Source: Neostapfia colusana (taxonomy: Eukaryota > Streptophyta > Magnoliopsida > Poales > Poaceae). From it: DNA of 64,000 nt. Below the pieces are notes generated by a model. That model was not told the origin of the DNA, made no database searches, and worked only from the letters and a program-made list of their open reading frames with translations. Positions 1-11,721 of the stretch are shown here, piece by piece (position 1 is the stretch's first letter; each line of letters opens with the position of its first letter). The stretch spans positions 95,778,780 through 95,842,779 of the forward strand of contig JASWHV010000009.1 in the NCBI GenBank assembly GCA_030760725.1, written 5' to 3'. Both the position numbers and the translations under genes were made by a program.

Positions 1-1741
1 TTCCTTGTCGGATATTTTCCTTGATCTCGTTGATTTGCTCATCTGTAGCTTGGCCATCTCTTATCTCTTGTTCCAGCGAAGAATGGAGCTCCATTACTTC
101 CATCTCGTTCAAGAACCCGAGATGTAACCGTTTGAACTCCTTGTGCAGCTCGGACGGTAGCTCCCGAACCGTGAGTTGGTAACATGCTCCCTTTCGGCTC
201 AATGCATCAGCTACTACATTGGCCTTTCCGGGGTGATAGTTGATTCCGACATCATAATCCTTGATGAATTCCAACCATCGACGTTGCCTTAAATTCAAAT
301 CCGTTTGCGTGAATATACTTGAGGCTTTTGTGATCCGTATAGATCTCACATCGGTGGCCAAGGATATAATGTCTCCAAATCTTTAATGCATGCACCACAG
401 CTGCTAGCTCTAAGTCATGCGTGGGGTAATTCAGCTCGTGTTTCTTTAGTTGTCTCAAATCATAGTCTACCACTTGTCCTTCTTGCGTGAGCACACGTCC
501 AAGCCCTTGTATTGATGTGTCACAATATATGTCGAAGCTCTTGCTCACGTCTGACAATACCAAAACCGGTGCTGTGGTTAGCCTTTTCATGAGCTCCTCA
601 AAGCTTTCTTGGCATGCTGGGGTCCATTGGAACTCCTTTCCCTTCATTAGTAGCTCCGTCATAGGCTTCGCTATCTTGGAGAAGTCCTTGATGAAACGTC
701 AGTAGTATCCAGCCATCCCAAGAAAACTCCGAATGTCTCTCATGTTTTGCGGTTTGTTCCACTTCAGAACATCTCCCACTTTTTCGGGATCAACCGATAC
801 TCCTTCCTCAGAGATGATATGGTCTAAGAACGATGTCTCCTTTAGCCAAAATTGACACTTGCTAAGCTTGGCATACAATTGATGCTCTCGCAGCTTCTGC
901 AATGTCAATCTTAAATGTTCTTCATGTTCTTCCTCACTTTTCGAATACACCATGATATCGTCGATGAAAACCACGACAAACTTGTCCAGGTACTCCATGA
1001 AGACCTTGTTCATGAGGTACATGAAGTATGCGGGTGCATTCATTAACCCAAAAGACATAATGGTATATTCATACGAACCATACCGTGTTCGAAAGGCGGT
1101 CTTGGATATGTCGGAGGGCTTAATCTTCAGCTGGAAGTATCCCGATCGAAGATCAATCTTGGAGAAAACTAGGGCACCTTTCATCTGGTCAAACAGGTCC
1201 TCTATACGGGGCAGAGGGTACTTGTTCTTGATCGTCACCTCATTGAGAGACCTATAGTCCACACACATTATTTGGGTCCCATCCTTCTTGTCTACGAAGA
1301 GCACGGGGGCTCCCCATGGTGACGAGCTTAGGCATAAAAAACGCTTCTCTAGCTGCTCCTGAATTTGCTTCTTGAGCTCCATTAGTTCATTAACGGGCAT
1401 CCTATACGGTCTCTTTGCTATAGGTGCAGTTCCGGGTACAAAATCAATGGCAAACTCAATGTCCCGGTCAGGTGGCATACCTGGAAGTTCTTCCGGGAAC
1501 ACGTCCGAAAATTCTTGAACCACCGGAACGCTGTCCAATGTTGTTCCTTCGACGTGGTTCAAGGTTGCCTTCTTGGTTGCCGGTTGGGCTGACACGAACT
1601 CAATTCGAGTACCATGCTCATTTGTCAACTGCATGCTCCTCTCAGCACATTGGATTACTCCGTTGTGCTTGCTTAACCAATCCATTCTGAATATTATGTC
1701 AAGCCCTTGGGAATCCAATACAATAAGGTTGGCAAGGAAGT
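1..1741 (-). pseudogene. Element B pol: reverse transcriptase, RNase H, start of integrase (decayed)
   Basis: Reverse transcriptase copies the element RNA, RNase H degrades the template, and integrase inserts the cDNA. The RT frame (699-1718) holds the PDV/PGMPPDR leader, the SSSPWGAPVLFV and CVDYRSLN motifs and the catalytic FIDD box. A TGA stop after GMAGYY interrupts it, where C reads GYYHRF and A reads GYYRRF. The RNase H part follows at 252-662 with a DTS motif where C has DAS, and a YTDHKSLKYI motif. Positions 1-250 match the linker before the C integrase. The frame is -1 relative to protease (see the finding at 1735-1750). Not functional as written. Confidence 0.9.
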
Positions 1742-3168
1742 CTACCCCCTTATTTTAAGGTTTACCCTTGGACATACTATATTAGTCCTCATCTCTCCAC
1801 CGGGAGAATTAACTAACATAGTATATTTCATGTGTGATATGGGAAGGTTATGCTTGGCAACATACTTGGATGATATGAATGAATGTGATGCTCCAGAATC
1901 AAATAAAATGGTGGCTGGGTTGGAGTTGGCAAGGAACATACCAATCACGACGTCCTCAGCCTGTTGCGCTTCCTCAGTAGAGACATGATTCACGTTGCCA
2001 CGAGCATACCTCTGCTGTCCACGGTTGCCTTGCGTAGCTCCTCCGTTCGGCCGCGGGTTCTGCTTGGGCGCGTTGCTTGGCTGTCCAGTACCTTTCCTCG
2101 TGCACTGACTCGCAAAATGTCCTGTTTCTCCGCTTGCAAAGCATGCCTTATTGCCCAAGACAGCGGGTACGTTGGGGCGGGGGTGGTTTTGAACAGGGGC
2201 GCCCATGTTGGGATGAGGCACAGGAGGCATCGGCATACAGGGTGCTTGCACCACGGGTCGTTGCTCCGGTGGTTGATTAGGGCAAAAAGTAGGAGTAGAC
2301 GATCCATACTGTGGTGCCGCTGGGGGCATGAAACTGGGACGTATGTTGCTCCCTTGTGGCTGGCATGGCATGTTTCTTTTGCCCTATTGCTCGACCCTCG
2401 GATCTTTCTCTCAAATACTATGGCTTTGTCAACTAGCTTCTGGAAGTTTGCATAGTCGTTGTTGAGAAGCTGAACTTGGATCTCATTGTTCAACCCTCTC
2501 ATGAACAAGTATTGCTTCCTTTGATCTGAGTTGACATCTTCGGAAGCATACCGTGACAGTTGCGTGAACTTGTTAAGGTACTCATTCACGCTCTTCCTGC
2601 CTTGGCGGAGACCATCGAACTCTTGCCTTTTTAGCATCATGACTCCAACAGGGACGTAATGAGAGCGGAAGCTCCCCTTGAACTCAGCCCAAGTGATAGT
2701 CTCCTGGTCGACAGTGCATAGAGCGTCCCACCAGTCAGCGGCTGCTCCCATAAGTTGGTGCGATGCAAAGAGAACTTTCTCTCGATCATTGCATTGAACT
2801 ATGGCAAGCTTCTTCTCCATGGACTTCAACCAATCATCAGCCTCAATGGGTTCATTAGCTTGTGCAAAGGTAGGCGGTCGAGTCCTCATGAACTCTCCCA
2901 ATCAGTTATGAACCGGTGGTGGTGGTGGTGGTGGTGGTGGTGGTGGTGGTGGTGGTGCAGGAACGGGGTTAGGGTGGTTATGGTTGTTAGCTTGCAGCTG
3001 ACCCAAAGTTTGGATCATAGTTTGCATGAGCTGATTCTGCATAGCCATCAACCGTTCTAAGTTGTTTGCACCAGCTCCGGGGTTAGCATTCTCAGGAACT
3101 TCAACGTGGTCATCCTCTTGGTTGCCATGGACGTTCCTCCTTTGACGGCCGGTGTTTTCCCTCACCAT
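1742..3168 (-). pseudogene. Element B gag-protease (decayed)
   Basis: Gag forms the virus-like particle and the aspartic protease matures the polyprotein. I choose the ATG at 3168 because it directly follows a pyrimidine-rich tract ending CACAG and begins MVRENTGRQRRN. A coiled, Asn/Gln-rich segment and a polyproline run follow; the latter is encoded by 14 GGT units on the plus strand at 2915-2956. An in-frame stop lies just after VHN near 2900. The gag core (WLKSMEKK, WWDAL, EFDGLRQG, YLNKFTQLSRYA) runs to about 2400, where the frame shifts into a CCHC-like knuckle, CFASGETGHFASQC, whose second position is Phe rather than Lys/Gly. The protease active site DSGASHSFIS is present. The frame ends with TAG at 1744-1742. 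Confidence 0.85.
2915..2956. repeat. GGT trinucleotide microsatellite (14 units)
   Basis: Fourteen uninterrupted GGT units on the plus strand. On the coding (minus) strand of element B they encode a proline tract in the N-terminal part of gag. Triplet slippage here keeps the reading frame. Confidence 0.9.
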
Positions 3169-3454
3169 CTGTGAGAGAGAGTTGGGTAGAATAGAAGTTA
3201 GAAGTGTAGACTGATCCCCCCAACTATATGCATCAAGGTGTATAGATTGTATATCTTCTCTTATATGAGGATGTGAATACATGTCGAAGCATCTCATGTC
3301 TCTCTACTATGTGTGGATATGGACAACGCTGAAACGTCCCACAACTCACACTTAAGCACACAAACACAAGAAATCATCACAAAATATCACGACACTCCTA
3401 TTCAAGCTTGTCTCAATGGGAGTCCTATGGGTTTGGGGTGATACCAATCTATGA

Positions 3455-3603
3455 CTTCTACCTAGGCTTGCATCCTACAGTCATCGTGGCTCTAATGTCA
3501 TTCTGTGACTAGGCCTGCATCCTATGGTCAACGTGGCTTATAATGCCAATCTGTGACTAGGCCTACATCCTACGGTCAACATGGTAGCTCTGATACCAAT
3601 CTA
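3455..3603 (-). repeat. Triplicated primer-site unit of element B
   Basis: Three consecutive units of about 49 bp, each ending (plus strand) in TCTRTGAC and containing TAGGCNTRCATCCTA and GTCAACGTGG-like cores, extend inward from the LTR border. Only the unit next to the LTR has the intact primer site; the inner copies carry decayed versions (TAATGCCAAT, TCTAATGTCATT). Element C has one such unit at 27714-27760. Together with the untranslated leader, this fills 3169-3603 and leaves no room for the extra ORF that A and C carry upstream of gag. Confidence 0.8.
3587..3598 (-). other. Primer-binding site of element B (initiator Met tRNA)
   Basis: The minus strand reads TGGTATCAGAGC, the standard plant retrotransposon primer site complementary to the 3' end of initiator methionine tRNA. 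It lies five bases inside the LTR end at 3604. Confidence 0.9.
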
Positions 3604-4527
3604 TGACGCCCGTCCCGTTATAACGGATCCGAACTAATGCATATGTGTGCCCAGGATGTTCATCACACATACACATGTATTCCACAAACTGAACTCAGAA
3701 TATAACCACGAATAATAGGGTTCAAGTACTTTATTACATCAATATCTAACTTATTCTTGCAGCGGAAGTCTTCTAACTTATTCTAACAGCGAAAGTCTCT
3801 AACGATAGAGGAAGCAAACTAAACAGCAGCAGCGGCTCCATCTCCAACTCCATTCCCACAAGCAAGTAGACGGTAGATCACACGCCTAGTACTCCACATG
3901 GTATTCGAAGTACTCCTGTCCTGTTGTTGATGATTAAGTAATAATGCAAGGTTGAGTACATGACGTACTCAGCAAGTGCGGGAAAATATGATATGTAGAT
4001 ACATAAAGGTAGGGATAAAAAGGCTTATTGCAGAAAGCAAGTTTTATTTCACAAACATGATAAAACAACAACTAACTTTAAGTGAATTTAATCCCAACAT
4101 ATATCCAATTAAACATCAACATATCTCCTTTATGATTCACCACCTTTCATGTCTTAACAAACCATAAATCTTTCTTAACTTTCATCTCATGCTCATGAAT
4201 ACCATCTCATGTTCATGACCATCTTATCTCATATTCAATTCCATCTCATAACTGAGACCAAAGCTCATTACCACGATTCAACAGTCCCAATCTCATTACC
4301 AATACTCAACAGTCCCGAAACCAAATCCAAAGACCAAACCAAAGACCATCCCAATAACCATCCCATCTAATCATGTGAGTTGGCCAGGCGCATGTGACCG
4401 TAAGCTCGGCTATCATGATAGTTTTACACTCTGCAGAGGTGGAACCACTTTACCCACAAGTTTGTGATTTCGTCACCCGTCGGCGACTGCAGAACCTCCA
4501 TTATACCAGTACACAACCATCGGTGTA
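3604..4527 (-). repeat. Element B 5' LTR, segment 1 (3' portion of the LTR)
   Basis: The segment matches the terminal 0.85 kb of the element C 3' LTR (about 34330-35176) in reverse complement. Shared stretches include the GTACTCAGCAAGTGCGGGAAAA block and the TGTGTGCCCAGGATGTTCATC block. It stops at the GTGTA target duplication (4523-4527) of element A and resumes at 19945. Short ORFs inside are not coding. Confidence 0.85.
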
Positions 4528-7500
4528 TGACACGACCCCATTGGTCCTGTCGAGCCAGGATCACGCTGAGGGGTGCTGCGTTGCACAGCACCGTATAACA
4601 CACGTCAAAGGTACAAAGCGGAAGCGGAAATTTTATTACATAAACAAGTTTATGAATATGTTTACATCAAAATAAGTTCAGTCTACACTCGCAGGCGTAG
4701 ACTAAGCATCAAGTGCACGTTCAGCCCTCGAACGTGTCCTTGCTAGCACACACGCACACTAACTCTGCGGCGTGCACTACTCCCACTCGACGGGGTTCCC
4801 CTCCTGGGGTTCCGTCTCCTCTTCGGGAGTCCCTTCCTCATAGAACCCTGCAAAAGCTTCAAACACAAGCAGTGAGCACGAAGGCTCAGCAAGTATGACC
4901 CGTCTCACCTAAACATGGAACTTCTACATGAGGGTAATGGGTTACATGAGGTAAATATCAGTTGCAAGGACTCGCCTAATTAGTAGAACCTTACTTTCAA
5001 GTTTTAGCAGCAGGTTGTGGAGAACCTTACGCTAAGGTACATGCGAGAGCCGCAATCAAACAAGAAACGCATTTCTCTCATGTACTTTGCCCAAAGTTGA
5101 AAAGAACTTTAGTTAGCTCTAAGCTACAGCATATCATTAACAATCAATGTCCAGCTTTCAATCAGCAACATTTTAACATAACTAGCCTGTTCTTTCTACG
5201 TCACGGTACAGTGAACAAGTGGTACTCACTGACCGCGAGGGACGGCGATTATAATCGATTTACACCTGCAGGGTTACCCGAACAACCCGTCACGTACGCC
5301 CGTACTCGATGTTGCCTACAACAACCATCACGGACGCCGTACGCGACTACCTTCCACCCGTTAGACAAATATTGAACCGGTCCCATCGTCCCGAGCAAGA
5401 GGTCTCTGCACGCGCATCTCCGTGCCGCCAGCCAATTTACACCTCAAGCTCTCAACCTACCCTCTGAACGACGGGCAATGCCTCAATAACCAGCTACCCG
5501 AGTTACATCAGTTTCCCGGTTCCCATATAGCCGGTAGGTCTTCGGTACTGTTCTAGCTTGTTCAACAGGCCCGCACACGGCTCGGTCCTCAATCGACACA
5601 AGCGGAGCTACAGCACACAGGCCCCAAAGTCCTGCTGCCCTTACTCTCCGCTCGGTCTCATTTTCTTGCCATGTGTATCATGTGCTATCTCTACCCGAGC
5701 AATGTGCCTCTAGCCTATTCTCGCGAGTAGTTCCAACTACTCGACTTGTACCGAATCCTACTCTATCCTAGCAATGCAGTAGCTAACGGGGTTTGCAATC
5801 CTAAACCCAACCCATGGTTCTCTTGGCTATGCAGTGGGGCTTCCAAACAAGACTCTAATGCACAGAATAAAGGAAACAAGTATGTGCTCAAAACAATAAA
5901 AATTTGTAAAAAGGTTAATGCAAACCGGAGCTTGCCTTGCTGCTCTTGGTCGTAGGCTAGCTGTTCCTCCGGAGTAACGAAGTCTAGGACTTCGGGTTCC
6001 TCCTCGATCTTAGCGACTACATGATAGAAACAATACATGGATTAATTTAATGCATTTGTATTAAGTTTGAAGTTGTGAAGTCTATAACCTTTGCTAGACA
6101 GACCTAATGACTGTGAAACTTTTATTGTGGCTTGGTTACAACCTAAACAGAGACTTGGTCAAGTTTTAGTTGCAGCAAAGCTCATTTGAGCCCTCCACAA
6201 TTAATTATGTCCTTGACCTTAATTGGAACTCTTAGGGTGTTCTAAGGATTTTCATGAAACAAACTATGACTTTCTGAAAACTAGATTTTCAGAGGGTTCT
6301 AATGGAATTGGTCTAACTTAATTTGAAGGTTCCTAGCTAAAGATATGAGCTAAACAATTTCAGAGAAAATTCAGAAAATGTTTCTGAACATTTCCTATTT
6401 TCTCTGGAACAGTTTCACTAATCACACCATTAGGTGGAATAAATGAGCTCAAATGGGTCTGAAATTTTTATAGTAGTTCAGGGATATTTTGGTGAACATC
6501 CCAGTAAAATTTCAGGATTTTCCTCCACAGGATTCTCCAGTTAAAATTCCTAACAGTTTACTCTTTGAGGAATTAATTCTGGAGAAACTAGGGTTTTCAT
6601 GAAGTGAAACTTGATTTGCTGGAAAGTGCTCAGAGTGCTGAATCCAGCAAAATTTGGTTCACTCGATTTGGAGCTTTCTAGCCAAAGTTATGAGGATTTG
6701 AAGTTTGAAGGAAATCTGAAAATCGGGAAAAAGTTTAAACTCGCGCGTGGGCCCTGGGGACACGCGTGGCACGCCGAGGCGACAGCACACCGCGGCCCAC
6801 AATGATTTTGCACGCCAGCACACCCGATCCCGGCCGCAGCCGGATCCCGATTCAAAATATCTCCCGCTGACAGCTGGGGTCCACCCCCTTCTTCAACCTC
6901 GCGACGCCCGCGCTCCGCCGCCGAGGGACCTCGCCGGAGAGCTCGCCGCCGGCTTCTGTACAGCTCCAAACTTCTCGATTCTGGCTGCCCCTGCCTACTT
7001 TTACTCGGGGAACAGGATTCTAGGGTCAGCTGCTCATGACAATGGCCGGAGCATGGTCGGCGACGAGCCGCCACCTCGGAATGACTTCGGCCATGTCGGC
7101 TGACTTCCCTAGCACCTCAACTACTTGGGAAACCGGTCGGGAAGCACCAGTGGACCTCAGAGAAGGTTGACATGAGCTCGAGGCAGCTCGGGGAAGGCCC
7201 GAAATAGGTCCTCACCGTGCGCCCGATGCCGCCCGTTCATTCCGCCATTGGTAGACCTCAAATTACGCTGGGTACAGAGGTTCTCCGGCCCAGAGTTGTG
7301 AAGGCAACTTGTGCGTTACCGTGTCTAGCTCATGTGAGAGCGGCTTGAGGCCCTCTAATCCTTTCTAGAGCATGAATTAAACAGAATCGTACCCGAAGGT
7401 CGTTCTGCACACAGAAAGGGGAAAAGTGGAAATTCGCCGCCGGTGAGCAACCACTCGAGCTGTAGCTCGGGGATGAGCAGCACCGGTCACCAGCGCGTCC

Positions 7501-8563
7501 AAGGGTGCCTTGGCTCGGGCGTGACAACGCCCTGGTTGGGCTGTCCACGAGAGCCCGGGGTGCGGCGGTTCCAAGTCCTGAATTTGATCTTTCGGCACAG
7601 CCGGTATCCATCGGTTTAAACTGAATTCTAGCAACGGGGAGGACGGAGGAAGGTCTCTAGTACCTTGCTGGGGCTCTGGAGTGGACAGAGGGAGCTGCGA
7701 TCGGCGTTCTCCGATCGATTCCGAGCTGCAGAATTTCGGCCGGCGCTGAGTTCTTGCGGGGAAGAACGGCGATGCCTCGGCCGAGGAGGGGGGCAGGCGC
7801 CTTAAGAAGGCTCTGCACCGCCTCGCGCCCGCGCGTGGGCAAGCAGCTGCTGGCGCGGCGGCTGCCCTCGGTGGCGATTCCAGCTGCGGCTCGGCGACCC
7901 GAGTGAGAAAAGTCTCAGTCGGTTTGATCTGAGCAGCGGCTGACAAGTGGGTCCCACTTCCAGTTTTAACCTCTGAAATTTACTCCTAATCACTGTTGTA
8001 AACAGTGAACCCCATAGTACCCCTGGTAATTCAAATTATTCACCCATGAACCATTTGAATTGATCAAAGTTCAAATTGGTTTGGTTTGAGTGAATTTCAG
8101 CACAAGTGCAGTTTTGAATTCAAATGAAGTTTGAATTTGTCCCACTTAGCTCATGTCAAGATCAACTCCAAATGGAGTGAAAATTGGTGTGTGGGCTCAC
8201 AAAAATGTGCTGAGTAAGAATATGCCTCCCACTTTTAAATTCATGGGATAAAAACAGTTTGAATTTGAATATGGTTTCAAACTGCCCTCTTCCTAACTAT
8301 ACCCAAAATGACCTCAAAAAGGTTTTGAATTTGGGTGAAACTTGGCATGGACATCCTTAGTAAAGTGTAGGAGTTTTCATATGTCCAGCCCATCTATATC
8401 ACATGTGGGAAATACCACTTTTGCAATATGTGAGTTTGTTTTCTAATGAGCATGTTGATAATTGTTACTTGCTCTTCATTTGTGTTCATGATCCTTCCTC
8501 AAATGAGGTGTGTGGTGTGGTGATGAACACTGCAAATGTGTGTCAAAAACTGAGGCCCTTACA
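4528..8563 (-). repeat. Element A 3' LTR (4036 bp)
   Basis: The direct partner of 15900-19939. It contains AT-rich stretches and a GC-rich part (about 6740-7930) with several chance ORFs. Those ORFs differ between the two copies through single-base indels, so I treat none as coding. The length fits the long LTRs of Del-type chromoviruses. Confidence 0.95.
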
Positions 8564-8582
8564 TTCCTCCCCCCTTAAAAGA
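8564..8582 (-). other. Polypurine tract of element A
   Basis: The minus strand reads TTTTAAGGGGGGAGGAA immediately upstream of the LTR start TGTAAGGGCC. This is the plus-strand priming site. Confidence 0.85.
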
Positions 8583-8632
8583 ATCTCGTCCCGATATTAT
8601 AAGGTGAAAATGAGAGAGAGGACGGTGGAAAA

Positions 8633-10128
8633 TTACCGGATATGCGACGTGAAAAATTCGGGGTAGTTAGTGCGAAGGAATTCTTCGCTCTCCCATGTCG
8701 CTTCATCCATGGAGTGATTACTCCATAGAACCTTGTAGAACCACAACATACGGTTGCGTGTGGTTCGGGCCTTTTCATCAATAATCTGCACCGGTTCCTC
8801 TCGATAGGTGAGATCCGGTTGCAGTTCTTCAATGTCTTCCAGCTGAACGGTAGTTGATAGCTTGAGACACTTCCTCAGCTGGGAAATGTGAAAGACGTCG
8901 TGCACACCGGAAAGTGCTTCTGGTAATGTCAGCCGGTATGCCACTGACCCACATCTTTTGGTAATCTGGAATGGACCGATGAATCGGGGTGCCAACTTTC
9001 CCCTCACCCCAAATCTGTGTACGCCCTTCATTGGAGACACCCGTAGGTATACGTGATCTCCAACTTCGAATTGTAATGGGCGCCTTCTCCGGTCCGCATA
9101 TTGTTTCTGACGGGATTGAGCGGCTTTTAGGTTCGCTTGAATCAGTCGAACCTTTTCTTCCACGTTGTTGACAAGGTCAATCCCGAAGGTAACTCTTTCG
9201 CCAGACTCACACCAGTTCAATGGTGTGCGGCATTTCCTACCGTATAGCGCCTCATAAGGTGCCATCTTGATGCTGGCTTGGTACCCATTATTGTACGAGA
9301 ACTCGGCTAACGGCAAGTGATCATCCCAATTCTTGCCGTGGTTGATAGCGCAAGCTCGTAGCATGTCTTCTAAGATTTGATTTACCCACTCCGTTTGCCC
9401 ATCCGTCTGTGGGTGGTAGGCTGAACTACGGATCAGCTTCGTCCCCAAGGCAGCATGCAGCTGCTCCCAAAACAGGACACAAATAAAGTGCCCCGATCCG
9501 ATATGATGGTACGGGGTACGCCTTACAAGCATAGGATCCGTGAGATGTACAGTTCAGCGTACTTCTTGGCGTTGTAGTTGGTATTGACCGGGATGAAATG
9601 GGCAACTTTGGTGAGCCGATCGACGATCACCCACATAGAATCATGTTTCTGCAAGGTGGTGGGTAAACCGACGATGAAATCCATGCTTACGTCCTCCCAC
9701 TTCCAGGCAGGAACGCTCAGTGGTTGTAGCAGTCCCGGTTTCCGCATGTGGTCTGCCTTCACCCTTCGACATGTATCACACTCGGACACGTATTTTGCAG
9801 TCTCTCGCTTCATCCGTGTCCACCAAAACTTGCTTCTGAGTTCTTGATACATCTTGTTGCTGCCGGGGTGAATAGAAAACTTTGATAAGTGAGCTTCATC
9901 AAAGATTTTCTTCCGTAATTCCGGGTTACGGGGTACGACAATCCGGTCCTTGAACCATAGGACGCCGTCTCCGTCTTTCCGGAAACATTTCAGCTCCCCA
10001 CTATCTACACGTCTCCGCAAATGTGACATGCCCTTGTCATTCTTCTGGGCTGTCGCTATCTCTTCACGGATGGTGGGGATCAAAGCTAGGTTGTAGAGAG
10101 CTCCGTATGGAATCACATGTAGTGGTGG
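8633..10128 (-). pseudogene. Element A integrase with chromodomain-like C terminus (frameshifted)
   Basis: Integrase joins the cDNA to host DNA. The N-terminal part (9523-10116) shows the HHCC zinc module (HLSKFSIHPGSNKMY followed by CDTCRRVK) and the first catalytic Asp in SMDFIVGLP. A stop near 9523 and an indel break the segment around the second Asp (DRGT), which cannot be read in one frame. The C-terminal frame (8633-9532) resumes with YHPQTDGQTEWVNQ, containing the catalytic Glu. It continues through VYLRVSPMKG and FHISQLRKC and ends in KVLWSNHSMDEATWE, the degenerate chromodomain seen in Tekay/Del elements. An in-frame TAA at 10131-10129 separates it from RNase H. Confidence 0.9.
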
Positions 10129-11721
10129 TTAGCTCTCTTCCAACGGTGTGATGGTCAGATTGTTGACGTGTGACTTGCGGCTCAGCGCATCTGCCACTAC
10201 GTTTGCCTTGCCCGGATGATAATGGATCTCTATCTCGTAATCCTTTATCAGTTCTAACCATATTCGTTGCCTCATGTTCAGATCCTTCTGAGTGAATATG
10301 TACTTTAGTCTTTTGTGGTCGGTATATAAATCTACGAGGTTACCGAGTAGGTAGTGCCTCCACATTTTTAGTGCAAGTACCACGGCAGCGAGCTCCAAGT
10401 CGTGAGTTGGATAATTCTGCTCATGGTTCCTAAGCTGCCGTGATCCATACACGACCACTCTTCGGTCTTGCATCAGCACACATCCGAGCCCAATGCCGGA
10501 TGCATCGCAGTACACATCGAACGGTTTTGTTGTGTCTGGCTGCGCCAAAACCGGTGCTGATGTCAGGTGCTTGACTAAAGCTTTGAATGCTGCTTCACAT
10601 GCTGGACTCCAAACATATTTGGTAGCCTTCTTCAGCAGCTCTGTCATTGGCTTGGCAATCTTCGAGAAGTTCGGGATGAACCTCCGATAATATCCCGCGA
10701 GTCCGAGGAAACTCCGTACCTTGTGAACAGTTCTCGGGGATTTCCAATTCAGCACTTGAGTGATCTTGCTCGGGTCCACAGCGATACCCTCCGCTGAGAT
10801 GATATGCCCGAGGAAAGGCACTTGCGATATCCAAAACTCGCATTTGCTGAATTTTGCGTACAACTTGTGATCCCGCAGCCGTTGCAAGACTATCCGCAGA
10901 TGCTTCTTGTGATCTTCCTCCGACTTGGAATATACCAGGATGTCGTCGATGAAGACCACGACAAACTTGTCCAGCTCCGGCATGAACACCGAGTTCATTA
11001 AGTACATGAAGTGAGCTGGAGCATTTGTGAGGCCAAAGGACATGACCAGGTACTCATAAAGTCCGTACCTCGTCGAGAAAGCCGTCTTCGGAATGTCCTC
11101 AGCCCTTATCTTAATCTGATGGTACCCGGATCTTAAATCCATCTTGGAAAAGATCTTTGCTTCGACCAACTGATCAAATAACATGTCGATCCGTGGCAAC
11201 GGGTATTTGTTCTTGATGGTTACGGCATTTAATGGATGATAGTCCACGCAAAGCCGCAACGTCTCATCCTTCTTCTTGACAAATAATGCTGAACAGCCCC
11301 ATGGCGAGGAGCTCGGCCTAATAAAACCCTTCTCCAGAAGGTCCGTGAGCTGAGTCTTCAACTCAGCCAACTCCTTGGGCGCCATCTTGTACGGCCTTTG
11401 GGATATTGGCATGATTCCTGGTGCAAGTTCAATCTTGAACTCCACCTCTCTATCGGGTGGCATCCCCGGCAAATCATCCGGGAATACGTCAGGGAATTCT
11501 CGGACCACTGGAATATCTTCCAATCTGATGGTTGTGGCTTGATAGACACTTGGAAGTTTTATTTCCGGACTGTCCTGAAATAATGAGGGAGAACCGTGCA
11601 CCTCTGAGTTTAAGTGCACGACTCGAAGGACGGTGTCTAAAACAGCGCCGTGGCGGGTTAACCACGACATCCCTAGGATGACATCGACCTTCTGTCCCTC
11701 TAAGATAATGAGAGACGTGGG
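10129..11721 (-). CDS. Element A reverse transcriptase-RNase H (open frame)
   Basis: The frame is open from the stop after protease to a TAA at 10131-10129, and its first internal Met is at 11670. RT motifs occur in order: PDDLPGMPPDREVEF, SSSPWG, LCVDYHPLNAVTIKNKYPLPR, MDLRSGYHQIKI, FSTRYGLYEYLVMSFGLTNA and the catalytic FVVVFIDDILVYSKS. RNase H follows with YCDASGIGLG, the HDLELAAVVLALK helix, YTDHKRLKYI and DALSRK. It is in the same frame as gag-protease, from which a single TAA separates it. This is the best-preserved RT in the window. I cannot tell whether it is made by readthrough or simply dead. Confidence 0.9.
   Translation of the reverse strand, partial: PTSLIILEGQKVDVILGMSWLTRHGAVLDTVLRVVHLNSEVHGSPSLFQDSPEIKLPSVYQATTIRLEDIPVVREFPDVFPDDLPGMPPDREVEFKIELAPGIMPISQRPYKMAPKELAELKTQLTDLLEKGFIRPSSSPWGCSALFVKKKDETLRLCVDYHPLNAVTIKNKYPLPRIDMLFDQLVEAKIFSKMDLRSGYHQIKIRAEDIPKTAFSTRYGLYEYLVMSFGLTNAPAHFMYLMNSVFMPELDKFVVVFIDDILVYSKSEEDHKKHLRIVLQRLRDHKLYAKFSKCEFWISQVPFLGHIISAEGIAVDPSKITQVLNWKSPRTVHKVRSFLGLAGYYRRFIPNFSKIAKPMTELLKKATKYVWSPACEAAFKALVKHLTSAPVLAQPDTTKPFDVYCDASGIGLGCVLMQDRRVVVYGSRQLRNHEQNYPTHDLELAAVVLALKMWRHYLLGNLVDLYTDHKRLKYIFTQKDLNMRQRIWLELIKDYEIEIHYHPGKANVVADALSRKSHVNNLTITPLEES

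Noticed and set aside
3587..3598. tRNA-Met-like sequence
   Set aside because: Only the 12-base primer site is present; there is no cloverleaf. The same holds at 15885, 27717, 51430 and 60975.
7377..7946. 189-aa minus-strand ORF in the element A 3' LTR
   Set aside because: The partner copy at 18749-19256 breaks the frame by small indels, the composition is GC-rich low complexity, and it lies inside an LTR.
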